Shown here: in pieces, positions 1 to 5,941 of the stretch | Layout of the letters: every line of letters begins with the position of its first letter | Position numbering within the stretch: position 1 is the first letter of the stretch | Assembly: GCA_041655055.1 (NCBI GenBank) | Contig: JBBAGE010000094.1 | Span: 1-9,552, forward strand | Direction: 5' to 3' | DNA: 9,552 bases | DNA from: JBBAGE01 sp041655055 | GTDB taxonomy: Bacteria > Pseudomonadota > Alphaproteobacteria > Rhodobacterales > Rhodobacteraceae | Program-made: the position numbers and the translations under genes | The notes under the pieces: generated by a model | What the model was told of the DNA's origin: nothing | Seen by the model: the letters and a program-made list of their open reading frames with translations, nothing else | Databases searched by the model: none

Positions 1-735
1 GTCCAATGCCACACGTGGGATCCTTTCGCCCAAAAACTGTCCGAAGATTACCATGTCCTTTGCCTTGATCTGCGCGGTCATGGGGATAGTGACTGGGCGC
101 GCACAGGTTACCGCGTCCGTCAATTCGCCAATGACGTGCACAAGTTCATCGATGCGATGGGCACCGGCCCGCTGCATCTTGTCGGGCATTCCAACGGCGT
201 GCGCGTCGGCATCGCCGTGGCCGGTGAGCGGCCCGAGATGATCCGCTCGCTCGCGCTATCCGATGCGGGCCCGGCCAACTCGCCCAGCGGCGCGGTGGCG
301 ATGCGCGACTTCATCACCGAAACCACCAACCTGCGCGGCTTTCGCAATGAACACGACGCGCGCGAGTTCTACCTGGGTTATCACCCCGAGTGGCAGCCCG
401 AATTCATCGAGCTTCACGTGAAACACCAGTTGCGCAAGAACTGGGCCGGAAAACTGGTGCCCAAAGCCGACCCGGATCTGCAATGGATCACCGGCTCGAT
501 CAGCCTGCCGGATGTCAAATATCTTTGGAAAATGGCTGCAAAACTGACGATGCCCACGCAGCTTATGGTTGGCCGCACCAGCAACGTGCTGGACGAAGAG
601 GTGGTAAACAAGATGCTGGCCACAATGCCGAATGCAAAAGTCGCATGGTTTGATGCAGGCCACTATTTCCTGCGCGAAAAGCCCGACGAGTTTCTTGATG
701 TGCTCGGTGGTTTCCTGAAAGAGGTGGAAGCATGA
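1..735 (+). CDS. alpha/beta hydrolase, 5' truncated by window edge
   Basis: The reading frame is open from base 1, so the N-terminus lies outside; 244 residues are visible of a family that usually has about 260-300. Numbering visible residues, the strand-loop LDLRGHGDS is at 22-30, the nucleophile elbow GHSNG is at 62-66 with Ser64 as likely nucleophile, and the C-terminal DAGH gives the likely catalytic His221. These are classic alpha/beta-hydrolase marks (esterase, C-C hydrolase or similar). The usual acid position after the late strand reads GRTSN (about 191-195), where relatives often have Asp; an alternative acid could be the Asp in SLALSDAGP. The substrate cannot be named. A GTG at 136 could be called as a start but would lose the fold's first strands, so it is not the true start. 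The stop overlaps the next gene's ATG (ATGA), suggesting translational coupling and a shared operon. Confidence 0.9.
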   Translation, partial: VQCHTWDPFAQKLSEDYHVLCLDLRGHGDSDWARTGYRVRQFANDVHKFIDAMGTGPLHLVGHSNGVRVGIAVAGERPEMIRSLALSDAGPANSPSGAVAMRDFITETTNLRGFRNEHDAREFYLGYHPEWQPEFIELHVKHQLRKNWAGKLVPKADPDLQWITGSISLPDVKYLWKMAAKLTMPTQLMVGRTSNVLDEEVVNKMLATMPNAKVAWFDAGHYFLREKPDEFLDVLGGFLKEVEA

Positions 736-1619
736 GCACCCCGCGCGCCCGTTATGCGGGGATGAAAAGCCTGTTGGAAGTGCCGATCCTGAATGAAAAA
801 TTCTGGTCCAAAGTGCCTGACGCACCTGCCGACGGTATCATGATGGACCTTGAGGATTCTGCGACGCCCGATAACAAGATCGCGGTGCGCGAGCGTATCC
901 TTGAGGCTCTTGCCGCGCCCGATTACTTCGGTGGGCGGGAATTGATCGTTCGGGTGAATAACCTGAACACACCTTGGGGGCGTGATGATCTGGTCGCGAT
1001 GGCCAATGCCGATACCGATCATATCATTTGCTATCCCAAGGTCGAAACTGCGGATGAGGCACGCGAAGTCTTGAGCATCATTCGGGCCGCTAATCCCGAT
1101 CGCGGCCTATATGTGATGATCGAAACTGCGCGCGCCATGATCGAGCTGGATCAGATTGCCAGCATCGACGGCATCGTCGGGCTGCATTTCGGCTACGTCG
1201 ATTATGCCGCAGATGTTGGTTCGCGCGCTTTCAACGCGGCGGGCGACAATCTTTACGAACCCTCCAACTACTATGCCCGCACCAAGATCGCGGTGGCGGC
1301 GGCGGCTTACGGGCTCTTTGCCACCGGCGGCAGCCTCGTGCCGGAATACAAGGATCTCGCCAAGGTCGAGACCTTTATCCGCACATGGGCCGAACTTGGT
1401 TACACCGCCTGCATCGGGCTATCGCCCGCGCATCTGGAAATCATCAACCGCGTGATGACGCCGACCGAGGCCGAAATTGCAAATGCACGGCAGATCTGCG
1501 GTGCCTATGAAGAAGCAGTCGCAAAGGGCGATCCCGCAGCGGTTCTGGGCGGCAAGGTCATCACCAATCCCGATTATCGGGTGGCCAAACTGGTTTTGGC
1601 CCGCGCAGGGGTCGAGTGA
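732..1619 (+). CDS. HpcH/HpaI aldolase / CitE-family acyl-CoA lyase
   Basis: A 295-residue protein of the HpcH/HpaI/citrate-lyase-beta family, a TIM-barrel fold with a divalent metal. Seen in order: SLLEVP near the N-terminus (13-18), MMDLEDS (37-43) followed by K49 and R53, the IVRVN strand with R74, YPKVE (101-105), MIETARA (129-135) with E131 and LHFGYVDYAAD (151-161) with D157 as likely metal ligands, and the C-terminal SPAHLEIINRVMTPTEAEI segment that replaces the usual IHPxQ motif. Known relatives cleave malyl-CoA, beta-methylmalyl-CoA or citramalyl-CoA, or hydrolyse malyl-CoA. With the MaoC hydratase two genes downstream, a retro-Claisen/aldol step on a hydroxyacyl-CoA is the likely job (inference). 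The start at 732 has GAGGTGG just upstream and overlaps the hydrolase stop. A later ATG at 762 is possible but less well supported. Confidence 0.88.
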   Translation: MSTPRARYAGMKSLLEVPILNEKFWSKVPDAPADGIMMDLEDSATPDNKIAVRERILEALAAPDYFGGRELIVRVNNLNTPWGRDDLVAMANADTDHIICYPKVETADEAREVLSIIRAANPDRGLYVMIETARAMIELDQIASIDGIVGLHFGYVDYAADVGSRAFNAAGDNLYEPSNYYARTKIAVAAAAYGLFATGGSLVPEYKDLAKVETFIRTWAELGYTACIGLSPAHLEIINRVMTPTEAEIANARQICGAYEEAVAKGDPAAVLGGKVITNPDYRVAKLVLARAGVE

Positions 1620-1622
1620 GCA

Positions 1623-3005
1623 ATGGAAAACAGCAAGATGCAAAGCCCCGACGAAAGCGGCTGGGCGCTGCAGCTGGGGGGGCTGCTGGCCGATATCGGC
1701 CGCGGCCCCCTGCCCGCAGCCGCAGCAGATGCCGCCAAGGCCCGGCTGGTCCATGCCTTTGGGGTCTCGCTGGCCAATAGCCGGCTGCCGGCAGCGCAAA
1801 ATGCTTGGCGCGCGCTTGGGGGCGCGCCAAAGGGTGGCGCATTCGTGTTTGGGCGCGATACGCGCCTGCATACCGAAGATGCGGCGTTCATCAACGGCGT
1901 GATCGGACATGGCAGTCTGCTCGAAGATTGCGGGCCGGGCGGATTGCGCGAAGGCAGCCATCCCGGCACATTTATCATCCCCGCCGCACTGGCTGTTGCC
2001 GAGGAAACCGGCGTCACTGGCGCGCGTTTTCTGGCGGGTGTCGTCACCGGCTATGAGGCCGTAAGCCGTATCGGCGCAGCCGGTCCTGCCAGCATCGTGC
2101 AACGCCGCTTCCGCCCGCTGGGGGTTATGGGGGCATTTGGCGCGGCCAGCGCCGCCGCCGCGATCATGGGCGCGGATGACGAACAAATGGCCGCCGCGAT
2201 TGCCATTGCCGCAAACCTTGCAGGCGGCACGACACAGGGTATTTTTGAAGGATCGATGGAGCCCTATTTCCAAGCGGCGTTCGGGGCGCGTAACGGCATT
2301 CTAGCCGCACGACTGGCCATGGCGGGGGCCCTGCCCTCGCGCGAGGCGCTGGAAGGCGAATATGGCTTTTTCCAGACCTATGGCGGTGAACCGGGCGATC
2401 TTGCGATCATGATCGCGCCGCGCGCTGTGCATGGAATCGCCTCGGTCGGGATGAAACGCTTTGCCGCCTGTTTGCAAAATCAGGCAACGGTTGCGGCGAT
2501 CGTCGATGGTTTGTCGGCACCGCTTGATGCCGCACAAATCGATCAGGTGGTCATCCGGCGGCCCGCAACCGGAACCAACGGTTTGAACAGCCCCGGCGTT
2601 TCGCGATCGAAACCCTTTGCCAACATGCTTGCAGCGCAAATGTCAGCGCGTTTCACCGCGGCAGCCGCATTGCTTGGCAAACCAGTGGACGATCCGGGTT
2701 TTTTCGCGCGTGCGCATGCGGACGCAGAAATCGTGGCCCTGACCGACCGCATCATGCTTGAACCCGTCGATGAGGGGGTCAGCGTCGAGGTCATGTTAAA
2801 AGACGGCGGCAAACTGATGCTGGATCACACCGATCCCAACCTGCTGTTTCCCTCGGATGATATGATCGCTGCGCGATTCTTGCGGCGCACCGCACCGATC
2901 ATTGGCAAACAGCCTGCGGCGCAATTGCTTGCAACCCTTTTGCGGCTAGAGGATGCGCCATCGCTGCGCCCGCTGACCGATGCAATGACAGTGGCAGAGA
3001 TATGA
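1623..3005 (+). CDS. MmgE/PrpD family protein with divergent active site
   Basis: A 460-residue protein, the normal length for the MmgE/PrpD family (2-methylcitrate dehydratase, cis-aconitate decarboxylase and many uncharacterised members). The all-alpha domain shows the family pattern: AFINGVIGHGSLLED (88-102), SHPGTFIIPAALAVAEETG (112-130), VTGYEAVSRIG (141-151) and FRPLGVMGAFGAASAAA (163-179). The C-terminal domain starts around KRFAACLQNQ (278-287). Positions that I recall as catalytic in cis-aconitate decarboxylase appear altered: FHP is FRP at 163-165, the TK(xx)H stretch is EPYFQ at 213-217, and the His after KPYPxC is Gln287. So PrpD-type dehydration should not be assumed. The gene starts 3 nt after the lyase stop with only a weak ribosome site and ends in an ATGA overlap with the MaoC gene, so it is part of the same operon. 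The early section is rich in Ala/Gly and locally GC-rich. Confidence 0.88.
   Translation: MENSKMQSPDESGWALQLGGLLADIGRGPLPAAAADAAKARLVHAFGVSLANSRLPAAQNAWRALGGAPKGGAFVFGRDTRLHTEDAAFINGVIGHGSLLEDCGPGGLREGSHPGTFIIPAALAVAEETGVTGARFLAGVVTGYEAVSRIGAAGPASIVQRRFRPLGVMGAFGAASAAAAIMGADDEQMAAAIAIAANLAGGTTQGIFEGSMEPYFQAAFGARNGILAARLAMAGALPSREALEGEYGFFQTYGGEPGDLAIMIAPRAVHGIASVGMKRFAACLQNQATVAAIVDGLSAPLDAAQIDQVVIRRPATGTNGLNSPGVSRSKPFANMLAAQMSARFTAAAALLGKPVDDPGFFARAHADAEIVALTDRIMLEPVDEGVSVEVMLKDGGKLMLDHTDPNLLFPSDDMIAARFLRRTAPIIGKQPAAQLLATLLRLEDAPSLRPLTDAMTVAEI
1805..1830. repeat. 9-bp perfect inverted repeat inside the PrpD-family gene
   Basis: TTGGCGCGC (1805-1813) pairs with GCGCGCCAA (1822-1830) around an 8-nt loop, in codons for the Ala/Gly/Pro-rich stretch around residues 62-70. 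There is no T-tract after it on either strand, so it does not look like a terminator. Confidence 0.55.
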
Positions 3006-4033
3006 GCAGATACGGATACCTTAACCTTGGGGCGGGGCGCTACCGCGAACGCTTTGGCCTGTCTTTTGAAGATGCCATGCCCGGGCTGCGAATCCGGCAC
3101 CGGCCCGGTCTTGATGTCAGCCAGCGCGATAATCAGCTCGATTCCGTTCACCTGATCAACAATGCCCATCTGCATTATGATAGTCATTACGCAGCCCAGA
3201 CCGAATGGGGCAAACCACTCAGCGTCAGCACGATGACATTGCAGCGATTTTTCGGGATGATTTCGCGCAGTTGGTATCGGCGGCGCGCTTTGCTGGGGAT
3301 CAGCAGCATCGCCTTGACGAGCCCAGTGCTGGGCGATGACACGCTTTACGCAGAATCAGAGGTGACGGCTGTCGAGGATGGCGACGATCCCGATGTAGGG
3401 ATCGTCGCGTTGACGATCACCGGGCGCAATCGAGCGGGCGCCGCGGTCGCAAAGATCGACTGCCGCATCGAACTGTATCGCGCCGGGCGCCATCCCGAAG
3501 ATGTGGGCGATATTCCGCTGGCTGACCAAGATCGCTTTCTTCTGCATCATAGCGATGAAAGTGGCGCTTTGATCGAACAGACTGGTCTTTTCTTCGAAGA
3601 TCTTGCCGCCGGCGAGACATTCGAACACTGGCCGCCCCGGACGCTGACAGCAGCCGAAAGCCGCCATCATGCGTTGGAGTCACTGGAAATCAATCCGCGC
3701 TGGCATGGTGAACACGCAGGTTTCGAGCCCTCCATCTGGGAACCTCTGGTCATCGGAGCCGTCACCGGCCTGACGACCCGCACCTTTGGCAGAGTGGTGG
3801 CTAATCTGGGCTGGACGGATGTGAAGCTGCCCCGCGCCGTGCGCCCCGGCGAACGGCTCAGCGTGGAATCCACTGTGATTGAAACCCGCGCCTCGGGGTC
3901 ACGCCCGACGCAGGGGCTCGCCATGGTCGAAACGCGTGCACAGGTGGAAACGGGCGAGCTTGTCTGTTCCTATACCCGCGCGCTTCTTGTCTATCGGCGG
4001 GGCGAGGGACCATATCAGGCCGCTGGATACTAA
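3002..4033 (+). CDS. tandem hot-dog MaoC-type acyl-CoA hydratase (mesaconyl-CoA-hydratase-like)
   Basis: A 343-residue double hot-dog protein. The first hot-dog begins SFEDAMPGLRIRHRPGLDVS (21-40) and carries LINNAHLHYD (51-60) followed by YA...GKPL (63-73), the usual MaoC active-site helix, with H58 as likely catalytic base. Where R-specific hydratases have Asp five residues earlier, this has Asn53. The second hot-dog begins FFEDLAAGETFEH (197-209), has NPRWHG (231-236), ANLGW (267-271) and the strands RPGERLSVESTV (281-292) and VCSYTRALLVYRR (321-333). Length and layout resemble mesaconyl-C1-CoA hydratase (Mch) and related enzymes that hydrate an enoyl-CoA carrying a second carboxylate. Pairing with a CitE-type lyase fits hydration followed by C-C cleavage (inference). 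It starts by ATGA overlap with the upstream gene. An 11-bp perfect inverted repeat lies in the coding sequence at 3381-3408. Confidence 0.82.
   Translation: MSRYGYLNLGAGRYRERFGLSFEDAMPGLRIRHRPGLDVSQRDNQLDSVHLINNAHLHYDSHYAAQTEWGKPLSVSTMTLQRFFGMISRSWYRRRALLGISSIALTSPVLGDDTLYAESEVTAVEDGDDPDVGIVALTITGRNRAGAAVAKIDCRIELYRAGRHPEDVGDIPLADQDRFLLHHSDESGALIEQTGLFFEDLAAGETFEHWPPRTLTAAESRHHALESLEINPRWHGEHAGFEPSIWEPLVIGAVTGLTTRTFGRVVANLGWTDVKLPRAVRPGERLSVESTVIETRASGSRPTQGLAMVETRAQVETGELVCSYTRALLVYRRGEGPYQAAGY
3381..3408. repeat. 11-bp perfect inverted repeat inside the MaoC gene
   Basis: GCGACGATCCC (3381-3391) and GGGATCGTCGC (3398-3408) are exact reverse complements around the loop GATGTA. The repeat sits in codons for the acidic turn around residues 127-135, between strands of the first hot-dog. 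Neither side has a T-tract, so it is not a standard terminator. It may be a chance result of Asp/Gly/Ile codons or an RNA structure in the message. Confidence 0.7.
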
Positions 4034-4068
4034 GCGCCAAAAACAAGCGGCGCGTCATTGAAAACATA

Positions 4069-4078
4069 AGGGAGAAGG
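4069..4078 (+). promoter_or_regulatory. strong ribosome binding site for the plus-strand SDR
   Basis: AGGGAGAAGG sits just before the ATG at 4081 and fixes that start. The 47-nt gap from the MaoC stop (4034-4080) otherwise holds only a weak 5-bp inverted repeat (GCGCC 4034-4038 / GGCGC 4049-4053). No convincing promoter was seen, so the SDR is probably co-transcribed with the genes before it. Confidence 0.75.
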
Positions 4079-4080
4079 CA

Positions 4081-5034
4081 ATGACAGAGATTTCTTTCGA
4101 TGGCAGGGTCGCCATCGTGACCGGCGCCGGGCGTGGGATCGGGCGTGATTATGCGCTTGGCCTTGCACGCGGCGGCGCAGCAGTAATCGTGAATGACATC
4201 GGACCCGGGGACGCCCCGGGCGTGTCACGCGCGCAAGAGGTTGCGAATGAAATCATCGCCCTTGGCGGGCAGGCCGCCGCGTCAACGCATGATGTGACAT
4301 CGCCGACAGAGGCTGCGCAGATCACCGCGCTGGCAATAGAGCGGTTCGGATCGGTCGATATCGTTGTCAACAACGCCGGCATCCTGCGCCGCGAGATGTT
4401 CGATTCGCTGACGGTCGAGAATCTGCGCCAGACGATCGACGTGCATCTGATGGGGGCATTCTATGTCACACAGGCCGCATGGAAAGTGATGAAAGCCAAA
4501 AACTATGGGCGCATCGTGATGACCAGTTCGGCCGCAAATTTCGGCATGGAAGGCAATAGCGCCTATGTCAGTGCCAAGGCGGCATTGCTCGGCCTGGTGC
4601 CTGCGTTGGCGTTGGAGGGTGAGGGCTATGGGATCAAGGTAAATGCCATCCTGCCTTTCGCGATTTCACCAATGGCCCAGGAAAATCCGGCAATGGCCGT
4701 GCCCGCTCGTGATGCCGCGACCAATGTCGGCCTACAAAAAGAGTTGGCGCACCGCTCGCCCCCTGAAACGGTGACGCCCGCTGTGCTTTATCTGGCAAGC
4801 GAAGCTTGCGCGATCAACGGGCAAGCGATTTCTGCTATGGCGGGGCGCTACGCACGAACCTATCGCGTAATGACCGAAGGTTGGATGCGCACGGATGTCG
4901 CCGGTATTAGCGCCGATGAAATTGCGGCCCATATGGATGAAATTCTGCATGGCAAGCCGACAGAAATGACCAGCATGACCGACGAATTCCGCGATGTGCG
5001 CGACCGGGTCAAGGCACTGCAGGCGCAAGGGTAA
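4081..5034 (+). CDS. SDR-family dehydrogenase, MFE-2 / HSD17B4-like
   Basis: A 317-residue short-chain dehydrogenase, longer than the usual 250 because of a C-terminal tail. Seen: cofactor motif TGAGRGIG (14-21), Asp39 at the end of strand 2 (VIVNDIG), which favours NAD(H), NNAG (97-100), catalytic Ser149 in MTSSA, and YVSAK giving Tyr162 and Lys166. The opening VAIVTGAGRGIGRDYALGLARGGA and the VNDIG strand resemble the (3R)-hydroxyacyl-CoA dehydrogenase domain of multifunctional enzyme type 2, so a 3-hydroxyacyl-CoA or similar alcohol is a reasonable substrate. That would fit a MaoC hydratase directly upstream, which in MFE-2 is fused to this type of domain. The exact substrate is unknown. 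It is the last gene of the plus-strand run; its stop is followed directly by the A-tract and hairpin of the convergent terminator. Confidence 0.9.
   Translation: MTEISFDGRVAIVTGAGRGIGRDYALGLARGGAAVIVNDIGPGDAPGVSRAQEVANEIIALGGQAAASTHDVTSPTEAAQITALAIERFGSVDIVVNNAGILRREMFDSLTVENLRQTIDVHLMGAFYVTQAAWKVMKAKNYGRIVMTSSAANFGMEGNSAYVSAKAALLGLVPALALEGEGYGIKVNAILPFAISPMAQENPAMAVPARDAATNVGLQKELAHRSPPETVTPAVLYLASEACAINGQAISAMAGRYARTYRVMTEGWMRTDVAGISADEIAAHMDEILHGKPTEMTSMTDEFRDVRDRVKALQAQG
4204..4220. repeat. 7-bp perfect inverted repeat inside SDR gene
   Basis: CCCGGGG (4204-4210) and CCCCGGG (4214-4220) flank a 3-nt loop. It lies in coding sequence for GPGDAPG, a turn-forming stretch after strand 2 of the SDR, so it may simply reflect Gly/Pro codon choice. 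Confidence 0.5.
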
Positions 5035-5071
5035 AAAAAAACGGCGACGGCACAAAGGCACCGTCGCCGTT
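5033..5071 (-). terminator. rho-independent terminator of the minus-strand operon
   Basis: An 11-bp perfect stem (5040-5050 with 5061-5071) around a 10-nt loop. On the minus strand it is followed by an uninterrupted T run (the A-tract at 5033-5041 on the plus strand), about 20 nt past the stop of the minus-strand SDR. On the plus strand the stem is followed only by TTCGTTCC, so termination of the plus operon would be weaker, though the hairpin lies directly after its stop. The convergent gap 5035-5089 holds nothing else except a small hairpin (CGGGCT 5080-5085 / AGCCCG 5092-5097) that overlaps the minus SDR stop codon. Confidence 0.85.
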
Positions 5072-5089
5072 CGTTCCAGCGGGCTAAAA

Positions 5090-5938
5090 TCAGCCCGTAA
5101 TCCGGTCCGCCATCACAATGGGCATCACCGTCGTCGTCCCACCATCGACCGGCAAGGTGTGGCCCGTAACATAGCCCGCCTCATCCGAGGCAAAGAACAG
5201 CGTTGCATAGGCGATATCCCAGCCACTGCCTTCGGTTCCCAGCACGCTGGCGCGTGCGCGACGGGCACGAACTTCGTCGGAGCCGGCACCGTCCCAACCC
5301 TTGAAGTTCAGGCCCATCGGGATCGCCACATGGCCCGGCGCGACATTGTTGACCCTGATCCCGTCGCGGCCGTATTCAAGTGCTTGTGCGCGGGTCATGG
5401 CAATCATGCCGCCTTTGGACGCCGAATAAGCGATCCCGCCGCCCGAAACGATCCCCGCGATAGACGAAATATGCACGATCGACCCTTTTCCCTGCGCGCG
5501 CATGGCTGGCAAAACCGCATCTGACATCAGTTTCGCTCCTTTGAGGTTGATGTCGATGATTTCATCCCACATGGATTCAAGGTTTTCCTGTTCGCCCGGC
5601 GCGATTGCCGCATTGTTGACCAGGATATCCACCGCACCGAAACGTGCCAGCGCAGCTTCGGCCGCAACATGGCACTGCGTGGCGCGGGTGATATCGGTCA
5701 CCGCGATGGTGCCGGTCCCGCCGATCCGCTCGACAGCGTCAAGCGTATGGCGTGCGCGTGCCTCGTCACGCTCGACCAACACTACATTAGCTCCCTTTGC
5801 CGCGAAAAGGACCGCAATATCCGCCCCGGTTCCGCCCATTTCGCCGGCCGAACCGGCGCCGGTAACGATAGCAGTTTTGCCCGCAAGCCGATTGTCACGG
5901 GTGATCTCGGGGATGTGTAATTGCATGTTGTCGTTCAT
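5090..5938 (-). CDS. SDR-family dehydrogenase with extended glycine loop
   Basis: A 282-residue short-chain dehydrogenase. The cofactor motif is lengthened: TGAGSAGEMGGTGAD (26-40) where most SDRs read TGxxxGIG, so there are about four to five extra residues in the glycine loop. Strand 2 ends VLVERD (53-58), with Glu56 at the position that usually decides NAD(H) preference. NNAA (108-111) replaces NNAG; the catalytic triad is Ser158 (HISSIAG), Tyr171 and Lys175 (YSASK). The C-terminal GYVTGHTLPVDGGTT segment is typical. It lies 3 nt after the P450 stop as the last gene of the minus-strand run, so oxidation of the alcohol made by the P450 is the natural proposal (inference). An ATG four codons downstream is less likely, because the Shine-Dalgarno at 5950-5956 is already about 11 nt from the first ATG. 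Confidence 0.88.
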   Translation of the reverse strand: MNDNMQLHIPEITRDNRLAGKTAIVTGAGSAGEMGGTGADIAVLFAAKGANVVLVERDEARARHTLDAVERIGGTGTIAVTDITRATQCHVAAEAALARFGAVDILVNNAAIAPGEQENLESMWDEIIDINLKGAKLMSDAVLPAMRAQGKGSIVHISSIAGIVSGGGIAYSASKGGMIAMTRAQALEYGRDGIRVNNVAPGHVAIPMGLNFKGWDGAGSDEVRARRARASVLGTEGSGWDIAYATLFFASDEAGYVTGHTLPVDGGTTTVMPIVMADRITG

Positions 5939-5941
5939 ATT

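Noticed and set aside
1419..2273. A 284-codon minus-strand frame over the CitE/PrpD junction
   Set aside because: It is a shadow of the PrpD-family gene; it is Cys/His/Arg-rich with no motif, and the plus-strand protein there is a convincing family member.
5837..5862. GC-rich inverted repeats (CGCCGG/CCGGCG) in the second SDR gene
   Set aside because: They fall in codons for the glycine-rich cofactor loop and are explained by Gly/Ala codon use.
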